This document shows positions 33,318-45,606 of a DNA stretch of 62,662 nt, one piece after another. The position numbers and the translations under genes were made by a program. Origin of the DNA: Deltaproteobacteria bacterium (GTDB lineage: Bacteria; Myxococcota; JACRCW01). The stretch is from positions 1 through 62,662 of the forward strand of contig JACRCW010000164.1 in NCBI GenBank assembly GCA_016218805.1, in the 5' to 3' direction. Each line of letters opens with the position of its first letter. Positions within the stretch are counted from its first letter, which is position 1. The notes below the pieces were generated by a model. The model was not told the DNA's origin and made no database searches. It was given only the letters and a program-made list of their open reading frames with translations.

Positions 33318-33838
33318 CCCACCACCACCAGCACCGTGCCCGCTTCCACGGCCTGTCCCTCCTTGCAGCGGATCTCCTTGAGCACCCCCGCCGTCGGGGA
33401 TTTGAGCTCGTTCTCCATCTTCATGGCTTCCACCACCACCACGCCATCACCCACGGCCACCGCGGCGCCCACCTCCCGCAGCAGCTTCACCACCTTGCCG
33501 GGCATGGGTGACGTGACCGTGGCGGGGCCGTCATGCTTGGCGCCGCGGCTGGCGGTGGCGCGCAGCTGGTGCTTGCGCTGCTCCAGCACCTCCATCTGGA
33601 ACACTTCGCCGCGCACGCGCACGTTCACGCGCGGATCCAGCGGGTCAGAGGGGGCCGCGCGCTCAAAATCCATGTCATAGCTCTGCCCGTCAATGACCAG
33701 ACTCACCACGCCGCCGGGCAGGGACACCGCATGCACCTGGTGCGGTTCACCGTCCAGCACAAACGTGCGGGACCCGCCGTTGCCCGGTCCCAGCTCCACC
33801 ACGTGTGGGTGCCCGCCCTGGGTGACCACGTATCTCAT
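33314..33838 (-). CDS. Biotin carboxyl carrier protein
   Basis: A 174-residue acyl-CoA carboxylase carrier. The biotinylation motif EAMKMEN has Lys140 near the C-terminus, and the N-terminal 110 residues form a beta-rich domain seen in carriers of propionyl-type carboxylases. ATG 33838 is chosen; an earlier ATG exists without ribosome-site support. It is between the biotin carboxylase (stop five bases upstream) and the flippase-like gene in a four-gene operon. Confidence 0.88.
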   Translation of the reverse strand: MRYVVTQGGHPHVVELGPGNGGSRTFVLDGEPHQVHAVSLPGGVVSLVIDGQSYDMDFERAAPSDPLDPRVNVRVRGEVFQMEVLEQRKHQLRATASRGAKHDGPATVTSPMPGKVVKLLREVGAAVAVGDGVVVVEAMKMENELKSPTAGVLKEIRCKEGQAVEAGTVLVVVG

Positions 33839-33843
33839 GGGCT

Positions 33844-35364
33844 TCACCGTCCCCCCGGGCCAAACGCCCGTTGCCACGCGGTCTGACCGCCCCCGCCCTC
33901 CGACGGCCGCGCCGCCACCACCTGGTGCCGCAGCCGCTCCTCTTCAGACTCCCGGAAGAACGCCGCGGCCAGCAGCGCCGCGGTGCGCAGGTTCTCCGGC
34001 GGCAGCGCGGCCGGGCCCTGCATGTGCCGCTCAATGAAGCCCGTGTCGTAGTCGCCGGCGCGGAACGCGGGGTGCTGCAGGATGCGCACCAGGTAGCCAA
34101 TGTTCGTGTTGATGCCCTTGACGGAGTACTCGTTGAGCGCGCGGATGAGCTTGTCCATCACCGCCTGCCGCGACGACGCCCAGCACGACAGCTTGGCGAT
34201 CATGGGGTCATAGAAGGGCGTGACCTCGTAGCCGGCGTACACGCCGCTGTCATCCCGCACCCCTGGGCCATCCGGCACCCGCAGCGACGTGATGCGCCCC
34301 GGCTGCGGGAGGAAGCCCTGCGCGGGATCCTCCGCGTAGATGCGCGCCTCCATGGCCCAGCCGCGGGGGGATTCGGGCTGGTCACCCCATGGCAGCGGCA
34401 GGCCTTCCGCCACATCCAGCTGCGCCCCAACAAGGTCAAAGCCCGTGACCCACTCAGTCACCGGGTGCTCCACCTGCAGGCGCGTGTTCATCTCCAGGAA
34501 GTAGAACTTCCGGTTGGCGTCCACCAGGAACTCCACGGTGCCCGCGTTGAGGTAGCCCACCGCGCGCGCGCCCTTCACGGCAATCTCGCCCATGGCGCGG
34601 CGCATCGGCGGCGTGACGACGGACGAGGGCGCTTCCTCAATGATCTTCTGGTTGCGGCGCTGCACCGAGCATTCGCGCTCAAACAGGTGGTGCACGTTGC
34701 TGTGTGTGTCCGCAAACACCTGGATTTCCACGTGCCGCGGCTTCTCCAGGAACTTCTCCACGTACAGCGAATCATCCCCAAACGCGCTCATGGCCTCGCG
34801 CCGCGCGCCGGCCACGGCGGTGGCCAGGTCCTCTTCGCGCGTGACCTTGCGCATGCCTTTGCCGCCGCCGCCGGCCGCCGCCTTCACCATCACCGGCAGG
34901 CCCACCTGCCGGGCGAACGCGATCGCGGTCGCATCGTCGACAGGACCGTCGGTGCCGGGCACCACGGGCACGCCCGCCGCCTTCATGGTGGCGCGCGCGC
35001 GGGTCTTTTCACCCATGGCGTCAATGGCCGCCGCTGGCGGGCCAATGAAGGTCACCCCCGCGTCCGCGCAGGCGCGGGCAAACTCCGCCTTTTCGGAGAG
35101 GAACCCGTAGCCCGGGTGGATGGCGTCCGCGCCGTGCTTCTTGGCCGCGTCCAGAATGCGGTCCATGCGCAGGTAGCTGTCCCGGGACGGCGCCGGGCCA
35201 ATGCACTCCGCGCGCTGCGCGGTGCGCGTGTGCAGCGCCACGCGGTCCGGCTCCGAATACACCGCCACCGTCTCAATGCCGCGCTCATGACAGGTGCGCA
35301 TCACCCGCACCGCAATCTCCCCGCGGTTGGCCACCAGCACGCGCTTGATCTTTCTCGTCGTCAT
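33844..35364 (-). CDS. Acyl-CoA carboxylase, biotin carboxylase subunit
   Basis: A 506-residue ATP-grasp enzyme: KRVLVANRGEIAVR opening, HPGYGFLSE, the Gly-rich loop GGGGKGM, ERECSVQRRNQK, and EMNTRLQVEHPVTE (active-site Glu). It carboxylates biotin on the carrier protein at 33314. The C-terminal 60 residues extend past the classical AccC end. ATG 35364 is the start (MTTRKIKRVL); the frame extends upstream over the carboxyltransferase stop without a ribosome site. It lies seven bases after the carboxyltransferase gene. Confidence 0.93.
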   Translation of the reverse strand: MTTRKIKRVLVANRGEIAVRVMRTCHERGIETVAVYSEPDRVALHTRTAQRAECIGPAPSRDSYLRMDRILDAAKKHGADAIHPGYGFLSEKAEFARACADAGVTFIGPPAAAIDAMGEKTRARATMKAAGVPVVPGTDGPVDDATAIAFARQVGLPVMVKAAAGGGGKGMRKVTREEDLATAVAGARREAMSAFGDDSLYVEKFLEKPRHVEIQVFADTHSNVHHLFERECSVQRRNQKIIEEAPSSVVTPPMRRAMGEIAVKGARAVGYLNAGTVEFLVDANRKFYFLEMNTRLQVEHPVTEWVTGFDLVGAQLDVAEGLPLPWGDQPESPRGWAMEARIYAEDPAQGFLPQPGRITSLRVPDGPGVRDDSGVYAGYEVTPFYDPMIAKLSCWASSRQAVMDKLIRALNEYSVKGINTNIGYLVRILQHPAFRAGDYDTGFIERHMQGPAALPPENLRTAALLAAAFFRESEEERLRHQVVAARPSEGGGGQTAWQRAFGPGGR

Positions 35365-35371
35365 GGCTGCC

Positions 35372-36940
<1,569 letters not shown>

Positions 36941-37004
36941 GGGCGTCGTCCTCCGTCGGTGAAGGGGACGCGCACCCTAGGCCAAGCCACCCGGGAATGG
37001 CGAG

Positions 37005-37580
37005 TCAGAAATGTGGCCGAAACAGCTTGGCCAGGACGATGCGCGTGCGTGCGCCGAGACCGGCGTACGTGAAGGTGTCCGCGGGCCCGTACGTGGCCGC
37101 GCGGCGGTAGCGGCGGCCTTTCAGCTTGTCCACGTCAATGCGCGCCGACAGCGGGTGCACCACCCAGTATTCCGGGATGCCAAAGCGCTCATAGATGCGC
37201 TTCTTCTTGTCCTGCTCCGCCAGCGTATTGGAGGGCGACAGGACCTCCACCACCAGGTCCGGCACGCCCTCCACCGCCCGGTCCGTCATGATCCGGGCGC
37301 GGTCCTTGCCAATGACCACCAGGTCCGGCTGGACCACGTTGTGCTGGTCCAGGATGAGGTCGGTGGGAGCGTCGAAGACGCAGGCGAGCCCGGGGTCTTC
37401 GTGGGAGAGCATGAGCAGGTGTTGCAGGCGGCGGGACACCGTCTGGTGGAACAGCGTGGGTGCGGGGTTCACATTGAACTGCCCCTCCAGCAGCTCCCAA
37501 ACCTGCCCGTCGGCGGGAATGGCCGCGTAGTCCTCATACGTGAGCATGCGGCGGTGGGACGTAGCGCGTACGGCAACCAT
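37005..37580 (-). CDS. Uma2-family protein
   Basis: A 191-residue Uma2 (DUF820-type, PD-(D/E)XK-like fold) protein: MLTYEDYAAIPADG, WELLEGQF, VQPDLVVIGKD, PDLVVEVLSPSN, EYWVVHP. The acidic PDLV and EVLSPS motifs of the nuclease-like core are intact. Uma2 proteins are often found in cyanobacteria and myxobacteria in many copies, of unknown function. ATG 37580 is chosen; ATG near the MLTYEDY start is an alternative. A second set of Uma2 genes lies at 43328-44484. Confidence 0.85.
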   Translation of the reverse strand: MVAVRATSHRRMLTYEDYAAIPADGQVWELLEGQFNVNPAPTLFHQTVSRRLQHLLMLSHEDPGLACVFDAPTDLILDQHNVVQPDLVVIGKDRARIMTDRAVEGVPDLVVEVLSPSNTLAEQDKKKRIYERFGIPEYWVVHPLSARIDVDKLKGRRYRRAATYGPADTFTYAGLGARTRIVLAKLFRPHF

Positions 37581-37617
37581 GCACGCCAGCCTACTGCATC
37601 CAGCCTGGGTCCGCCCC

Positions 37618-38355
37618 TCACGCGCCCTGGTGCGCCGTGCCGCGGTCCAGCAGCGTCTCAAAGTACAGGATGCGCTTGCAGGCGGGACACTCCTCAATGG
37701 TGTCCCCCTTCTGCACGCGGATGAACTGCTGCGCCGGCAGGTGCATGTTGCAGCCCTTGCAGCTGCCCGCCACCGCCTGCACCACGCCCAGGCCGTGCCG
37801 CTTCCCCAGCAGCTGCTCGTACTTCTTGAGCGCATTGGCCGGGAGCTTCTGCGCCAGGCGCTGCCGCGCCTCCTTCTCCTTGGCCAGCACCGCGTCGCGG
37901 TCACCCACGGCGGCCTTGGCCACCTCCACCTCTTCCTTGTGCGCCTTTTCGGCGGAGGACAGGCGGGCCTCCACGTCCTTCATGCCCTTGGACAGTTCCT
38001 CCAGGTCCAGTTGCTTCTGCGCCACCGCGTCGCCCAGGTCAGAGATGTTGCGCTTGAGCATCTCCACCTCGCGGCCCAGCGCGGCAAACTCGCGCGTGTT
38101 GCGAAGCTCATCCAGGCGGCCCTCCCACTTCTTCTGTTTGTCACGCTCGCCCTGCAGCTCCAGTTCCTTGGCGCGCTTCTCCTTCTCCGCCTCCTCCATC
38201 TTCATGGAGACCTGCTTGAACTCGCCCCTCAGCTTGTCCACGTCGGCCATGAGCGCCTTCTGCTTGGCGAACACGGTCTCGCGAGCGGACTCGATGCCCT
38301 TGATGCGGGTGTCCACGGCCTGCAGCTCGGCCAGTGCGATGAGCGTCTGCTTCAA
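37618..38355 (-). CDS. Zinc-ribbon coiled-coil protein (zf-RING_7/DUF164-type)
   Basis: A 245-residue protein: a long coiled coil (residues about 1-175, for example MKMEEAEKEKRAKELELQ) and a C-terminal C4 zinc ribbon (CKGCNMHL...CPACKRIL). It starts with TTG 38355; the AGGAGG ribosome site (38365-38370) with nine bases spacing supports this start. Members of this family are annotated as C4-type zinc-ribbon proteins, with a suspected role in nucleic-acid or protein interactions. The gene lies downstream of the tRNA. Confidence 0.87.
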   Translation of the reverse strand: MKQTLIALAELQAVDTRIKGIESARETVFAKQKALMADVDKLRGEFKQVSMKMEEAEKEKRAKELELQGERDKQKKWEGRLDELRNTREFAALGREVEMLKRNISDLGDAVAQKQLDLEELSKGMKDVEARLSSAEKAHKEEVEVAKAAVGDRDAVLAKEKEARQRLAQKLPANALKKYEQLLGKRHGLGVVQAVAGSCKGCNMHLPAQQFIRVQKGDTIEECPACKRILYFETLLDRGTAHQGA

Positions 38356-38437
38356 TTCGGTATTCCTCCTCGGCGTGCTCCCGGGAAGTCCGGGTGCGCG
38401 TCATTGCATGGTTGGGTTGTGAACGTGGGGGCAAGGC

Positions 38438-38510
38438 TGGGCCCAGCTGGATTTGAACCAGCGACCAGCCGGTTATGAGCCGGCAGCTCTGACCGCTGAG
38501 CTATGGGCCC
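38438..38510 (-). tRNA. tRNA with CAU anticodon, probably tRNA-Ile2 (lysidine-type)
   Basis: A cloverleaf is readable on the minus strand: acceptor GGGCCCA paired with TGGGCCC, D stem GCTC/GAGC, anticodon stem GCCGG/CCGGC with loop CTCATAA (anticodon CAT), T stem GCTGG/CCAGC with loop TTCAAAT, discriminator A; CCA is not encoded. The TGGTCGCTGGTTCAA variable/T region resembles tRNA-Ile2(CAU), whose C34 is changed to lysidine by TilS, more than elongator tRNA-Met. The amino-acid identity is thus not fully settled. Confidence 0.92.
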
Positions 38511-38665
38511 ATGGGTGGGGGCCTGGCCCGCGGGCCGCCGGGCCTGGGCGGGAGGGCACATCAATCCCGCGTGGGTACTGCTACGCACGGGTGGGCGCGT
38601 AGCATGCGCACTCCGCCCTGTCAGCCCGCCGCGGGCCCCGAACTTCGCGGTCCCGCTGCAGCTTC

Positions 38666-40825
<2,160 letters not shown>

Positions 40826-40926
40826 CCTGCCCTGACTCCTTCGCGTCCCTGCCGAACTCTCTGCCGATCCCAACCGCGATCACGCGGAGGGGGGGTGGGG
40901 CGTTTAGCGGGCGCCCCCCCCACTTG

Positions 40927-42816
40927 TCAGCCTGCCGCGGCCGGCCCGGGTCCGGAACCTTCCCGGCGTCCCTGGTCAAGCTGCTTTAGCGCCTCAGTGA
41001 CCTCGCGCAGGTGGCCGCGCAGCTGCTGGACCAGGTCCTGGTCCCCGCGCTGTTGGGCGGCATCCGCCTCACGCGTGAGGGAGGCCTTGCGTTCCGCCAG
41101 TGCCTTGCGCTGCCACCACCCAAGCACCTGCACCACCGCCTTCCCTGCTGCTTCCTCGTCGCCAAACACCCGCTGACCCTTCGCCACCTCGTCAAGCATC
41201 CCGGTCACTTCCGGGTGCGGGATGCGCGCGTACAACTCCTTGAAGACCGGGCTGTCCGGGGAAAAGGGCCCGGCTTCTTGTACCTTCTGGCGCACAAAAG
41301 CAAGGAACGGCCGGATGGTCCGTCCCAGTTGCTCGGCCAGCGGGTGGTCATCCAGCGGCGCGGCCTTGTCCGGGAACTCAATCACCAGGCGGCTGAGGAT
41401 CTTCTCGTCGGCGCGCAGCGGCGGGGGGCCGGCCGGGGGCGGCGGCGGCCGGCGCGGCGGGGCGGGACGGGACGTCGGCGCGTCGGTGCGGGCGGCCGGG
41501 CGGGGAGCCGCGGCCACGGCCAGCTCGCGCGCAAGCTGCGTGCGATCCAGCTCCAGCTTGTGCGCCGCCTTGTCCAGGTACATGTCCCGCTCCAGGCCCT
41601 CGGGGATCGCCTGGAACAGCCACGCCAGCCGCCGGATCGCATCCAGGCGCGCGGGCACGTCGTCACCGGCATCCTCCGCGGTGCGCGCCGCCTCGTTGAT
41701 CACCCAGGCGGGCAACGGCTCCGCCTCGTCCACCAGGCGCGCCGCGCCCGCGGGCCCCACGCGCTCCACGTACGTGTCCGGATCGTCGCCAATGGGCAGG
41801 ACCGCCAGGCGCGCATCCACCTTCAGCGGGAGAAGGACCTCGCCGGACTTGCGGACGGCGCGCGTGCCCGCGGCATCCCCGTCCCAGCACAGCACCACCT
41901 TGGATCCCAGCTTCAGCAGCGTCTGCGCGTGGCGCAGTGTGAGCGCCGTGCCGCAGGAGGCAATGGCGGCCAGCCCGCACACCTCCAGTGCAATCGCGTC
42001 AAAATAGCCCTCCACCACGACGATGGGCTGCCCCTTGCGCGCTTTCTGGAACGCCTGCGGCGCGCGGTAGAACGCGCTGGACTTGTCGTAGATCTGTGAC
42101 TCGGGGCTGTTGAGATACTTGGCCACGCCGTCGCGTTTGGCGCGCTCGCCAAACACGCGCCCGCCAAACCCGAGCACCCGCCAGCGCTCGTCGCGGATGG
42201 GGAAGATCACGCGCCCGGCAAACCGGTCGTACTGGCCGCGCTCGTTGGAAACGCACAAGCCGGCCTTGAGCAGGTCGTCCTTGTCCTCGTCCGTCTTGCC
42301 CAGCGTGGTCCACAGCAGGTCCCGCTGTCCGCCGCCATACCCCAGTTCAAACTCCGCCCACTGCTTGGCGCCCAGGTGCCGCCCCTCCAGGTAGGCGCGG
42401 GCCTCCGCACCGTGCTCACCGGTGAGCTCCGCCAGGAACACGTGCAGCGCGCGCTCCACCATGGCGTAGAGGCGGCCCTTCTGCTTCTCCGCGGCAATCT
42501 CCTCGGGGGACTGCTCCTCGGTGGGGACGTCAATGCCCACCTCCGCGGCCAGCTCGCGCACCACCTCAGGGAACGCGCGGTTCTGGAACTTCACCAGGAA
42601 CTTGAAGACGTCACCGGTCTCACCGCAGCCAAAGCAGTGGAAGAACCGCTTGTCCGGAACCACGTTGAAGGACGCCGTCTTTTCGTGGTGGAACGGGCAG
42701 AGCCCCACGTGGCCGCGCCCGGCGCGCTTGAGCTGCACGTGCCGGCCCACCACCTGGACAATGTCCACGCGCTCCCTGACGGCTTCAATGACTGCGTCGG
42801 GGATCCTCGTTGCCAT
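40927..42816 (-). CDS. dnaG: DNA primase
   Basis: DnaG makes RNA primers for DNA replication. The 629-residue protein has the CHC2 zinc finger (CPFHHEKTASF...FFHCFGCGETGDVF), the Toprim core (VVEGYFDAIAL; CWDGDAAGTRA), a Pro-rich linker about residue 450-480 and a helical C-terminus for DnaB binding. Length is standard. Upstream is the YqeY-like gene (3 bp gap), downstream rpoD (101 bp), so the operon yqeY-dnaG-rpoD is intact; rpsU is absent, as is common outside gamma-proteobacteria. ATG 42816. Confidence 0.97.
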   Translation of the reverse strand: MATRIPDAVIEAVRERVDIVQVVGRHVQLKRAGRGHVGLCPFHHEKTASFNVVPDKRFFHCFGCGETGDVFKFLVKFQNRAFPEVVRELAAEVGIDVPTEEQSPEEIAAEKQKGRLYAMVERALHVFLAELTGEHGAEARAYLEGRHLGAKQWAEFELGYGGGQRDLLWTTLGKTDEDKDDLLKAGLCVSNERGQYDRFAGRVIFPIRDERWRVLGFGGRVFGERAKRDGVAKYLNSPESQIYDKSSAFYRAPQAFQKARKGQPIVVVEGYFDAIALEVCGLAAIASCGTALTLRHAQTLLKLGSKVVLCWDGDAAGTRAVRKSGEVLLPLKVDARLAVLPIGDDPDTYVERVGPAGAARLVDEAEPLPAWVINEAARTAEDAGDDVPARLDAIRRLAWLFQAIPEGLERDMYLDKAAHKLELDRTQLARELAVAAAPRPAARTDAPTSRPAPPRRPPPPPAGPPPLRADEKILSRLVIEFPDKAAPLDDHPLAEQLGRTIRPFLAFVRQKVQEAGPFSPDSPVFKELYARIPHPEVTGMLDEVAKGQRVFGDEEAAGKAVVQVLGWWQRKALAERKASLTREADAAQQRGDQDLVQQLRGHLREVTEALKQLDQGRREGSGPGPAAAG

Positions 42817-42819
42817 CCG

Positions 42820-43266
42820 TCAGCCGCCCAGTGCCGCCTTGACCAGCGCGCTCACCAGCTTGCCGTCGGCCTTGCCTTTCACCTTGGGCATCAACACCCC
42901 CATCACCTTGCCCATGTCCTTGCCGCCGGCCGCGCCGGTCTCCTTCACGGCCTCCGCAACCAGCGCCTTCACCTCGTCCTCGCCCATCTGCTTGGGCATG
43001 TACGCCTGGATCAGCGCCAGCTCGGCACTCTCCTTGTCCACCAGGTCCTGCCGCCCGCCCGCCTTGTACTGGTCAATGGAGTCCTGCCTCTGCTTGGCCA
43101 GCTTGGCCAGGACGCCCAGCACTCCCGCGTCGTCCAGGGTGATCTTCTCGTCAATCTCCTTCTTGCGGATCTCATTCTTGATGAGGCGAATGGCGTCCAG
43201 GCGCGGCTTGTCCTGGGCCTTCATGGCCGCCTTCATGTCTGTGTCCACCGTGTCCCGGAGCGCCAT
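42820..43266 (-). CDS. GatB/YqeY family protein
   Basis: A 148-residue protein of the YqeY family: DMKAAMKAQDKPRLDAIRLI, KNEIRKKEIDE, and PKQMGEDEVKALVAEAV. The family resembles the tail domain of GatB; its own role is unclear but it often precedes dnaG. ATG 43266 has a GAGGAA ribosome site; an upstream start would extend it by 27 residues without support. Its stop lies 3 bases before the dnaG ATG. Confidence 0.93.
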   Translation of the reverse strand: MALRDTVDTDMKAAMKAQDKPRLDAIRLIKNEIRKKEIDEKITLDDAGVLGVLAKLAKQRQDSIDQYKAGGRQDLVDKESAELALIQAYMPKQMGEDEVKALVAEAVKETGAAGGKDMGKVMGVLMPKVKGKADGKLVSALVKAALGG

Positions 43267-43327
43267 GGCATTTCCTCGCTGTGAAAGGGACCGGTGAACA
43301 TGGGGGCCGGTGCGGGGCCCGTCAAGT

Positions 43328-43882
43328 TCACGCCCAGACGCGGGCAAGCTCCAGGCCGAAACCGGGCAGGCGTGGCGTCGTCACCACTTCCGCGTCGGCG
43401 TGGATGGACACGCGCTCAAAGGCGCCGTCCCGCAGTTCATAGCGCTCAAGGCGGCGGCCCTCCGCGTCCACCAGCCAGTACTTGGGCACGCCGTGGCGCG
43501 CGTACGCATTGGCCTTGGTGGTGCGGTCAGCCTTCTCCGTGGACGGCGAGAGAATCTCGATAACGATGTCCGGCGGTCCTTCGATCCACTTGTTGCGGAT
43601 GACTGCCTGGCCGGCCTTGAGGATCACCACAATGTCCGGAACGAAGACGTCGTCACCGAGGCGCACGTCGATGGGTGCGTGGAGGATCTCGCCAAGGCCG
43701 GTCTGGTCAAGGAATGCCCCGATCCGTCACTCCATCCGGTAGGACACGCGCTGGTGCTTCACGACGGGCGACGGATTCACGTACAGGTCCCCTGCGATGA
43801 TCTCGCGCCGCTTCCCGTCGTCGGGGAACGTCTCGAGGTCGTCGTAGATGTAGTAGTTGCGGAGGCGCAGCGCGCTGACCAT
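43328..43882 (-). pseudogene. Uma2 gene copy 1, interrupted by an in-frame stop
   Basis: Reading in the frame of the intact copy 2, the whole 555-base length is preserved from ATG 43882 to the stop at 43328, and the start (MVSALRLRNYYIYDDLETFP) is identical. After HQRVSYRME an in-frame TGA occurs at 43727-43729; beyond it the frame continues as FLDQTGLGEILHAPIDVRLGDD. There is no frameshift, so a nonsense change or read-through is the only lesion seen. A 112-residue product starting at 43666 could still be made but would lack the N-terminal half. Uma2-family proteins have a PD-(D/E)XK-like fold. Confidence 0.8.
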
Positions 43883-43929
43883 GACGCGCGCAGGCTACCA
43901 CCGTGGGGATCAGCTTTCACCCGCCAGGT

Positions 43930-44484
43930 TCACGCCCAGACTCGGCCGAGCTCCAGGCGGAAACCGGGCAGGCGTGGCGTCGTCACCACGTCCGCGTCGG
44001 CGTGGATGGCCACGCGCTCAAAGGCGCGGTCGCGCAGTTCGTAGCGCTCAAGGCGGCGGCCCTCCGCGTCCACCAGCCAGTACTCGGGCACGCCGTGGCG
44101 CGCGTACGCATTGGCCTTGGTGGTGCGGTCAACCTTCTCCGTGGACGGCGAGAGAATCTCAATGACGATGTCCGGCGGCCCTTCGATCCATTTGTCGCGG
44201 ATGACCGCCTGGCCAGCCTTGAGGACCACCACGATGTCCGGACCGAAGACGTCATCGCCCAGGCGCACGTCGATGGGAGCATCTAGGACCTCGCCCAGGC
44301 CGGCGTGGCGCAGGAACAGCGCCAGTTCAACGAGGAACTCCCGGGACACGCGCTGGTGCCGGGGCAACGGTGACGGATTCACGTACAGGTCCCCTGCGAT
44401 GATCTCGCGCCGCTTCCCGTCGTCGGGGAACGTCTCGAGGTCGTCGTAGATGTAGTAGTTGCGGAGGCGCAGCGCGCTGACCAT
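43930..44484 (-). CDS. Uma2-family protein, intact copy 2
   Basis: A 184-residue Uma2-family (DUF820) protein: residues 1-45 contain YYIYDDLETFPDDGKRREI, then the core motifs VFGPDIVVVLKAG, PPDIVIEILSPSTE, and YWLVDAEGRR. The putative acidic active-site residues (GPDIV; EILSPS with K-containing downstream) are present as in Uma2/PD-(D/E)XK proteins. It is the only complete member of a tandem array; copy 1 has a stop. Function is unknown; such proteins are expanded in myxobacteria. ATG 44484. Confidence 0.85.
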   Translation of the reverse strand: MVSALRLRNYYIYDDLETFPDDGKRREIIAGDLYVNPSPLPRHQRVSREFLVELALFLRHAGLGEVLDAPIDVRLGDDVFGPDIVVVLKAGQAVIRDKWIEGPPDIVIEILSPSTEKVDRTTKANAYARHGVPEYWLVDAEGRRLERYELRDRAFERVAIHADADVVTTPRLPGFRLELGRVWA

Positions 44485-44530
44485 GACGCGTGCAGGCTAC
44501 CACCGTGGGGATCAGGTTTCACCGCCAGGG

Positions 44531-44590
44531 TCGCGCCCATACGCGGTCCGAGTTCCCGGCGGAAACCGCCGTCCCGCAGTTCATGGCGCT
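44531..44590 (-). pseudogene. Truncated third Uma2 unit
   Basis: The sequence from 44531 corresponds to the C-terminal end of copies 1 and 2 (CGCCCA-ACGCGG...GGCGGAAACC), then a deletion of about 57 bases, then CGCCGTCCCGCAGTTCAT as in copy 1 at 43423-43440. Nothing further matches, so only the 3' end of a third copy remains. This places the array boundary next to the AbiEii-type genes. Confidence 0.65.
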
Positions 44591-44628
44591 TCCGTGCTCT
44601 CCACGCCCCGGCTTGCTAGGGTGTCGGC

Positions 44629-44919
44629 ATGCTTGCGCCGACGCCACCTTCGCTCATGACGGACCAGCGGGGACGGCCCTACTTCCTGTGGGACGTGGAC
44701 ATGACGCTGGAGGTGTTCCGCGCCCGCCTTGCCGATGCGGACCCGGAAGTGCGCGCCTACATGACCGCCAAGCTGATGCGGCAGGCGAAGCCGGACGACG
44801 TCTTCTCTTTTGTGACCGAGGCCCAAATCCGCGCGCTCTGGCCGCGGCTGCAGCGCTACCTCGGCAACACGCGGCCGTTCTGGCAGTGGCTGCTCGCAGT
44901 CTGGGAAACCGCGTCATGA
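44629..44919 (+). CDS. Small partner protein of AbiEii-type nucleotidyltransferase
   Basis: A 96-residue protein with the pattern RPYFLWDVDMTLEVFRARLA, DPEVRAYMTAKLMRQAKPDD and FWQWLLAVWE. This type of protein commonly precedes an AbiEii-like gene, and the stop overlaps the next ATG (ATGA at 44916-44919). I cannot name the family. It may act as the antitoxin or specificity partner of the nucleotidyltransferase. ATG 44629 has an AGGGTG ribosome site; an inner ATG at 44656 is possible. Confidence 0.7.
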   Translation: MLAPTPPSLMTDQRGRPYFLWDVDMTLEVFRARLADADPEVRAYMTAKLMRQAKPDDVFSFVTEAQIRALWPRLQRYLGNTRPFWQWLLAVWETAS

Positions 44920-45572
44920 AGGGAGCACTCTCGCCCCTTCAAGTCCGCGTCCTCGAACTCCTCTCACCCCTTACCCCAAGATGGGCGTTGACCGGGGGCG
45001 GTGCGCTGGCGGGGTTTCACCTCGGCCATCGGACAACGCGGGACCTGGACCTGTTCTGGCACGGTGCGCACGAGTTGCTCACCAAGCCCCACGAGGTGGC
45101 CGAGTTGTTACGGGAGGCTGGTATCGGCGTCGAGAACATCGTCAACGCGAAGAGCTTCTGTCGCATGCATGTCAGCAGCGGCAACGAGGTCGTTGTCGTT
45201 GATCTCGTGGCGGACCCCGTGGCCGTGATTGTCCCGCCCCAGGAAACGAAGGTGGGGAATGCCATGATTCTCGTCGACAGTGCCCACGAAATCCTGGTCA
45301 ACAAGCTGTGCACACTTCTCAGCCGGTCCGAAGTTCGCGACCTCATGGACATCAAGGCGCTGCTGGCTGCCGAAGGTGACCTCAAGCGTGCGATGGGGGA
45401 CGCGCCCAAGAAGGACGGCGGGTTTTCCCCCCTGACGCTGGCGTGGTTGCTTAGGGACTTCCCGCTGCGCTCGTTGGCTAAAGCGGAGGGTCTCAGCGAG
45501 GACGTCATCCAAGACCTTGAACGCTTCCGCTCCGAGCTGTCCAACCAGCTCGCCGTGGACGCCCGCCCCTGA
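44916..45572 (+). CDS. AbiEii/AbiGii-type nucleotidyltransferase (toxin family)
   Basis: A 218-residue protein of the AbiEii-type nucleotidyltransferase family: ALTGGGALAGFHLGHRTTRDLDLFW is the active-site motif (GG...RTTRDLD), and KVGNAMILVDSAHEILVNKL, SRSEVRDLMDIKALL follow as in the family. AbiEii enzymes act as toxins by modifying tRNA 3' ends in type IV toxin-antitoxin systems and abortive infection. It is coupled to the 96-residue gene upstream. The gene uses TCG codon contexts freely, unlike the native genes, so it looks acquired. Confidence 0.88.
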   Translation: MKGALSPLQVRVLELLSPLTPRWALTGGGALAGFHLGHRTTRDLDLFWHGAHELLTKPHEVAELLREAGIGVENIVNAKSFCRMHVSSGNEVVVVDLVADPVAVIVPPQETKVGNAMILVDSAHEILVNKLCTLLSRSEVRDLMDIKALLAAEGDLKRAMGDAPKKDGGFSPLTLAWLLRDFPLRSLAKAEGLSEDVIQDLERFRSELSNQLAVDARP

Positions 45573-45606
45573 CGGCGCCGGCGTAGCCACCGCGCCACTC
45601 CCGCCC

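Larger units (their letters stand above)
43328..44484 (-). repeat. 602-bp tandem duplication of a Uma2 gene with its intergenic DNA
   Basis: Copy 1 (43328-43882) and copy 2 (43930-44484) are both 555 bp, and both starts and stops differ by exactly 602, so the unit includes 47 bp of flanking DNA. The flank after copy 1 (43883 onward, CAGGCTACCACCGTGGGGAT) recurs after copy 2. A third, truncated unit follows at 44531. The unit looks like a recent unequal-recombination array. Confidence 0.85.

Noticed and set aside
38438..38510. Elongator tRNA-Met
   Set aside because: The anticodon is CAU, but the T arm and variable region look more like tRNA-Ile2; identity kept as probable, not certain.
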